Assembly: GCA_965206195.1 (NCBI GenBank)
Contig: CBDBIZ010000011.1
Coordinates: 62,001-126,000, forward strand
From: JAAOIF01 sp965206195
GTDB taxonomy: Bacteria; Pseudomonadota; Gammaproteobacteria; PS1; Pseudothioglobaceae
DNA: 64,000 nt
Direction of reading: 5' to 3'
Part shown: positions 60,216-64,000 of the stretch, piece after piece
How positions within the stretch are numbered: position 1 is the stretch's first letter
Layout of the letters: each line of letters starts with the position of its first letter
The notes under the pieces: generated by a model
Told to the model about the DNA's origin: nothing
Database searches by the model: none
Seen by the model: the letters and a program-made list of their open reading frames with translations, nothing else
Translations under genes and position numbers: made by a program

Positions 60216-61300
60216 GTACTTCAAATAAAAACCAAAAAATCATCATTGGACTTTCAGGGGGGGTTGATTCCTCAGTTGCCGCATTATTATTATTAGCACA
60301 AGGTTATGAAGTTGAAGCCTTATTCATGAAAAACTGGGAAGAAGATGATACCGATACAAACTGCAACACAAAACAAGATTTATCTGATGCACAAAAAGTT
60401 GCTGATAAATTAGCCATTAAACTCCACACAGTTAATTTTTCTGCTGATTATTGGGATGATGTGTTTGATCATTTTTTACAAGAACACAAAAAAGGCCGCA
60501 CTCCTAACCCTGATGTGCTTTGCAATCAAAAAATAAAATTCAAAGTCTTTTTGCAACACGCGCTGGTACTCGGTGCAGATAAAATTGCCACAGGACACTA
60601 TGCTAATATCAGCGAAAACAACGGTATATTTGCATTAAGAGCTGGCGTAGATGAGCACAAAGACCAAAGCTATTTTTTACACTTACTAAACCAAGCGCAA
60701 TTGAGTAAAAGTCTGTTTCCATTAGGCAATATTAACAAAACCAGCGTGCGAGAAATTGCTAAAAAACACAATTTAATCACTGCCCAAAAGAAAGATTCAA
60801 CTGGCATTTGTTTTATTGGCGAACGTAATTTTTCACAATTTTTACAAACCTATTTACCCAAGCAACAAGGTGATATTATTGATGCAAATGCTCAATTCAT
60901 TAAACATCACCAAGGCTTGGCTTTTTACACCATTGGTCAGCGCAAAGGTCTGGAGATTGGTGGTGGTTTTGGTACGTCTGGCGAACCTTGGTTTGTGGCA
61001 GACAAACGCACGAGCAGCAACGAATTGGTGGTGGTTCAAGGCGATCATCCACTGCTGTACCACAATACCCTCACAGCCTCTACCATGCACTGGATTGGCA
61101 AGGCAAAAACATTGCCTTATACGTGCACAGCAAAAATTCGCTACCGACAACAATCACAAAAATGCACGCTCAGTAGTAATGGTAAAATGTTACACGTGAT
61201 GTTTGATAAGTCACAACGTGCAATTACACCAGGGCAATCCATTGTTTTTTACGATAAAGATATATGTTTGGGTGGTGCAATCATAGAAGACAGAAAATGA
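60212..61300 (+). CDS. mnmA: tRNA-specific 2-thiouridylase MnmA
   Basis: MnmA adds sulfur to U34 of Lys, Glu and Gln tRNAs. The 362-residue protein has the PP-loop IIGLSGGVDSSVAALLLLAQ, the NPDVLCNQKIKF motif with one catalytic Cys, and DSTGICFIGERNFSQFL with the second. GQRKGLEIGG follows. It overlaps ybeZ by 4 bases and hflD by 4 bases. mnmA-hflD is a conserved pair. Confidence 0.97.
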   Translation: MSTSNKNQKIIIGLSGGVDSSVAALLLLAQGYEVEALFMKNWEEDDTDTNCNTKQDLSDAQKVADKLAIKLHTVNFSADYWDDVFDHFLQEHKKGRTPNPDVLCNQKIKFKVFLQHALVLGADKIATGHYANISENNGIFALRAGVDEHKDQSYFLHLLNQAQLSKSLFPLGNINKTSVREIAKKHNLITAQKKDSTGICFIGERNFSQFLQTYLPKQQGDIIDANAQFIKHHQGLAFYTIGQRKGLEIGGGFGTSGEPWFVADKRTSSNELVVVQGDHPLLYHNTLTASTMHWIGKAKTLPYTCTAKIRYRQQSQKCTLSSNGKMLHVMFDKSQRAITPGQSIVFYDKDICLGGAIIEDRK

Positions 61301-61896
61301 ATCAATTTAAAAATCAAACCTTGGCACTAGCCAGCATATTGCAAAGTACAACTTTGGTTAATCAGTTGGCATTAACTGGCACTTGCGACCCCAAGAACAG
61401 CAACGCCAGCCTAAAAAGTCTCATTACCAATAGTACCCGTATTGATGAAGTTTTTGCCAATAAACAAGACCTATCTACAGGTATTGTATCTTTAAAAACA
61501 ACGCTTGGTCAAAAAACCAAACGCATACAAAACATTATTCTGTACACATTGGCATTGATTAACTTAGAAAAAAAATTAATGAAAAATCAACATTTGTTAA
61601 ATAAAATCAGCGCAGAGTTAGAGGCTATTAAAGCACAACAATTCTTTGATATTTCTCATTCAAATTCTATTGCGCGTTTGGCAGAGCTTTACAAATCAAC
61701 CCTAGGCGACCTTAATCCCAAAATTATTGTCCATGGCGAACAACTGTATTTGTCTAATCAGCATACGGCTAATCATATTAGAGCGTTACTACTTTCAGGC
61801 ATTAGAGCGGTATCTTTATGGAAATCTCAGGGCGGCAGAATTTGGCACTTGCTTTTGAATAAAAAGAAGATATTGAATTTTGTTAATTCTTTGTAA
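61297..61896 (+). CDS. hflD: HflD-like protein
   Basis: The 199-residue helical protein from ATG 61297 starts MNQFKNQTLALASILQSTTL. It contains NKISAELEAIKAQQFFDISH and IIVHGEQLYLSNQHTANHIR, then ALLLSGIRAVSLWKSQGG, the typical HflD (UPF0274) end. In E. coli HflD regulates phage lambda CII stability. Its start overlaps the mnmA stop (ATGA), so they are coupled. A hairpin follows 3 bases after the stop. Confidence 0.93.
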   Translation: MNQFKNQTLALASILQSTTLVNQLALTGTCDPKNSNASLKSLITNSTRIDEVFANKQDLSTGIVSLKTTLGQKTKRIQNIILYTLALINLEKKLMKNQHLLNKISAELEAIKAQQFFDISHSNSIARLAELYKSTLGDLNPKIIVHGEQLYLSNQHTANHIRALLLSGIRAVSLWKSQGGRIWHLLLNKKKILNFVNSL

Positions 61897-61898
61897 TC

Positions 61899-61921
61899 AG
61901 CAGGTATTTTTCCTGCTGAAT
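61899..61921. terminator. Hairpin between convergent genes
   Basis: An 8-bp stem (TCAGCAGG/CCTGCTGA) with a T-rich 7-base loop lies between hflD and the convergent surface-protein gene. It has no strong T run on either side, so it may be a weak bidirectional terminator. Confidence 0.5.
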
Positions 61922-61927
61922 AAGAAA

Positions 61928-64000
61928 CTATGCAGCAAGTTTGTTGCGTTTTCTGCTAAGCAAGTAATAACCGCCGAGCAAGCCAAGTAATAATAAGGGC
62001 AAATCAAATCTTGCGTTTGCATTGGGATTATAAACACAGCCACCACCACTACTGCCACTGCCACTGCCACTGCCACCAGGTGTTGCAATAGCTAGCGGAT
62101 CTTCGATCATGCCGTTTGCCATACCATCATCATCATTCGCGCCACCATCTAATAACGTTAAGCGCAAACAGTTATGATTCTCTGTCAAGTTATTATCACC
62201 AGCATTAAGCGCTATCCAACCCATGTCATTATCACAAATGACATCTTCTTTTGACTCAATACCATTGTTATTCATGGTATCAAAATCCGACCAAGTGTTA
62301 TTAACCGTTGAATACTTACGTAGAGTCGCATCCGCTGGTATTGGGTTTTCTAGTTCAATAATCACGGTAGTGGTACCAGCAATGGCAACACCTTCAATCA
62401 CATAATCATAAATCTCGGTAGTATTACGCCCACCATCTGCTGATCCACCATTTGCCGATATTTGTGCAATGGTAATTGCAGTGCTGGTGCTACCAGTGCT
62501 GATACTACCTGCACGCAAGGTGGTGCCAGCAGGGCTAGTGATGAATCTGTCGGTACCTGTTTCACTGACACTAGCTAACAATCCATTAGTCAATTCGTCA
62601 TCACCTTGAATGCCATCAGCATCAACATCAGCCATAGCAGTACTGTCCACTACCCCCAAGTTAAGCGTGCTGGTGGCGGTAAGAGTGCCATCACTGACTG
62701 CTAAACTTATCACTACCGCTGTCCCAGTAGTTAAAGACTGTGGATCAAAAGTTGTTGCAGTCCCAGTATTATTACCAAGGCTAACATCAGTACTTGACCA
62801 AGCATAAGTAAGATTGTCACCATTAGCATCAGAGGCACTAGCGGTAATACTAACCGTACCATCAGTAGTAGTAATCAAGCCAGTTTCAGCATTATTTTGA
62901 GTTATGGTAAAGTTATTAATTCTTGGGGCTATGTTAGTATTTACAACTGTAATCTCATGTTGTGGCGTTTGCCCTTGAACTGCACCTGTTACAGTGCCCA
63001 TAGTCAGTGTTACGGTAGCAGTCGCAGTGGTCAAGTTAGCACCAGAGATAGTAATACTCTTTGTTCCCATATTGCCACTGTTGGCAGCGATAGTGATAAT
63101 ATTATTTCCACCATCTGCCGTAGCAGTAACCGTGCCCTCGGTAGTAAGGGTAAATTGAATCTGCACAGGATAGTTTGGCGCATCACCACTTAAAAACGCA
63201 GCCACTATTGGTGATTGTCCAGCAGAGCTAAATTGAGCAGGCGCAAAATTAACTGTGGGTATGACAGCAACTGCTTGTGTTTTAGTAGCCTCATTACCAG
63301 CACTATCGCTTGCTTGCCAAATGAGGGTATGAGTGCCTGAGGTTAGTGTAATAGAGCCATCAGCTGTGAGGGTTGGCGTTTTGTTATCAACCAAGGCAAC
63401 TGTGGCAGTTACGGTGTCTTTGTCATCATCAACTGTTACCCCAAAGTCAGTTAAGGCAAATGCGCTCACTCTGCCCGTTGCAGTTAGTGTTACTGGCGTT
63501 GTCAAAAGAACTGGTACTTCATCAACATCAATAACATTAACGATAATCGTTTGAGTGACGCTTCCAATACTATTCATTGCTGTGACCGTTATTGAATAAG
63601 AGGATTGTGTTTCAAAATCAGGTGCGGTGTTAAATGTTAAAACACCCGCACTTGTTAGACTAAATGCGCCAGCGTCTGTACCAGTTAGTGTTATTGCATC
63701 TGCATTTGTTACTGTTAGAGTTGCCACCTGCGTTTGATTTTCATTGACAGTAAAGGTATTTGTTGAAGTAATCACTGGGGGTATAATAGTTCGTGCGCTA
63801 GTGGAAAAAGCAGTCCCTGGTGTGCTGGCAGTACAGGTGATTTTTGAAGCATCTTGCGTACAATCAACGGCAGAATTTCCATTCACTAAAGGTTGTAATT
63901 CATCTACAATGGTCTGGGTTGAGTCTCCATCAGAGGTTATATAGTCATAATCAGTACCATTGATGGTTATGCGATAAAGAGTATTCGCCACTCCTGAGGT
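61928..64000 (-). CDS. Cadherin-like surface protein with JDVT-CTERM-like tail (5' end outside window)
   Basis: The frame is open to the window edge, and the GTG at 63991 looks like an internal Val, so the gene is 5'-truncated; at least 687 residues are visible. It has several beta-sandwich domains: a cadherin-like one (GVLTFNTAPDFETQSSYSIT), bacterial Ig-like ones, and an SDVSLGNNTGTATTFDPQSL-type domain. The C-terminus is GSGSGSSGGGC then VYNPNANARFDLPLLLLGLL and basic RKRNK, which fits the JDVT-CTERM sorting signal: Gly-rich, Cys, Asn-Pro, one membrane helix, basic end. Secreted and then processed at the envelope, it may act in adhesion. Confidence 0.85.
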   Translation of the reverse strand, partial: TSGVANTLYRITINGTDYDYITSDGDSTQTIVDELQPLVNGNSAVDCTQDASKITCTASTPGTAFSTSARTIIPPVITSTNTFTVNENQTQVATLTVTNADAITLTGTDAGAFSLTSAGVLTFNTAPDFETQSSYSITVTAMNSIGSVTQTIIVNVIDVDEVPVLLTTPVTLTATGRVSAFALTDFGVTVDDDKDTVTATVALVDNKTPTLTADGSITLTSGTHTLIWQASDSAGNEATKTQAVAVIPTVNFAPAQFSSAGQSPIVAAFLSGDAPNYPVQIQFTLTTEGTVTATADGGNNIITIAANSGNMGTKSITISGANLTTATATVTLTMGTVTGAVQGQTPQHEITVVNTNIAPRINNFTITQNNAETGLITTTDGTVSITASASDANGDNLTYAWSSTDVSLGNNTGTATTFDPQSLTTGTAVVISLAVSDGTLTATSTLNLGVVDSTAMADVDADGIQGDDELTNGLLASVSETGTDRFITSPAGTTLRAGSISTGSTSTAITIAQISANGGSADGGRNTTEIYDYVIEGVAIAGTTTVIIELENPIPADATLRKYSTVNNTWSDFDTMNNNGIESKEDVICDNDMGWIALNAGDNNLTENHNCLRLTLLDGGANDDDGMANGMIEDPLAIATPGGSGSGSGSSGGGCVYNPNANARFDLPLLLLGLLGGYYLLSRKRNKLAA

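Overview
The window is visibly AT-rich, densely coded bacterial chromosome. The protein families (glyQ, rlmN, ispG, ratA-smpB, yqaA-nlpD-like, miaB-phoH, mnmA-hflD, rppH, BatABCD with MoxR) point to a gammaproteobacterium. The gene content and style recall the low-GC sulfur-oxidising SUP05/Thioglobus clade and its relatives in deep-sea mussels. That placement is inference from memory, not a search result. No rRNA or tRNA gene was seen.

Bases 1 to about 20100 form an accessory defence and mobile-element island. It opens with the end of a type II-C CRISPR-Cas locus: the cas1 tail, cas2, and an array of 26 repeats of 36 bp. An AbiEii-type nucleotidyltransferase pair follows, flanked by two imperfect copies of a roughly 100-bp sequence. 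Next come mobile-element genes: a Bro-N/relaxase-like fusion, a coiled-coil gene with a near-perfect sigma70 promoter, and a truncated DotA/TraY conjugation gene. From 7180 to 11896 there are 46 copies of a 28-bp type I-F-like repeat in blocks of 1, 3, 4 and 38. The blocks are separated by 289-, 716- and 1080-bp pieces of phage- or plasmid-like DNA. Genes in these pieces are cut exactly at repeat edges, including a HerA/FtsK-like packaging ATPase that keeps only its C-terminal part. The matching cas operon (12028-18584, minus strand) encodes Cas1, Cas2-3, Cas7fv, Cas5fv and Cas6f. There is no Cas8f, which is the minimal type I-F2 (I-Fv) layout. A leader with a consensus IHF site lies between cas6f and the array. 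Upstream of cas1 lie a small membrane protein, a HIRAN protein and a WYL-domain regulator that overlaps murD.

Bases 20100 to 64000 are mostly housekeeping. In order they hold murD; a BI-1 protein; rppH; the threonine/cysteine genes hom, thrC and cysM with a small lipoprotein; a ClC chloride channel; and the complete moxR-DUF58-DUF4381-batA-batB-batC-batD aerotolerance operon. These are followed by hemJ, dxs, ispG, rlmN, ndk, HU, smpB and ratA, then a run of secreted proteins with two almost identical tandem rhodanese-like genes. After rnhA and asnB comes leuC-leuD with an unrelated UDG-fold-like gene between them. Next are ruvA, a Na+-dependent transporter, ahcY behind a SAH riboswitch, glyQ, yqaA, an NlpD-like lipoprotein, an MscS channel, miaB, phoH, mnmA and hflD. 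The window ends inside a large cadherin-like surface protein with a JDVT-CTERM-like sorting tail.

The most interesting material is the I-F2 array with gene-sized inserts between repeats, and a pair of spacers, one in each CRISPR system, that match versions of the same coding sequence.
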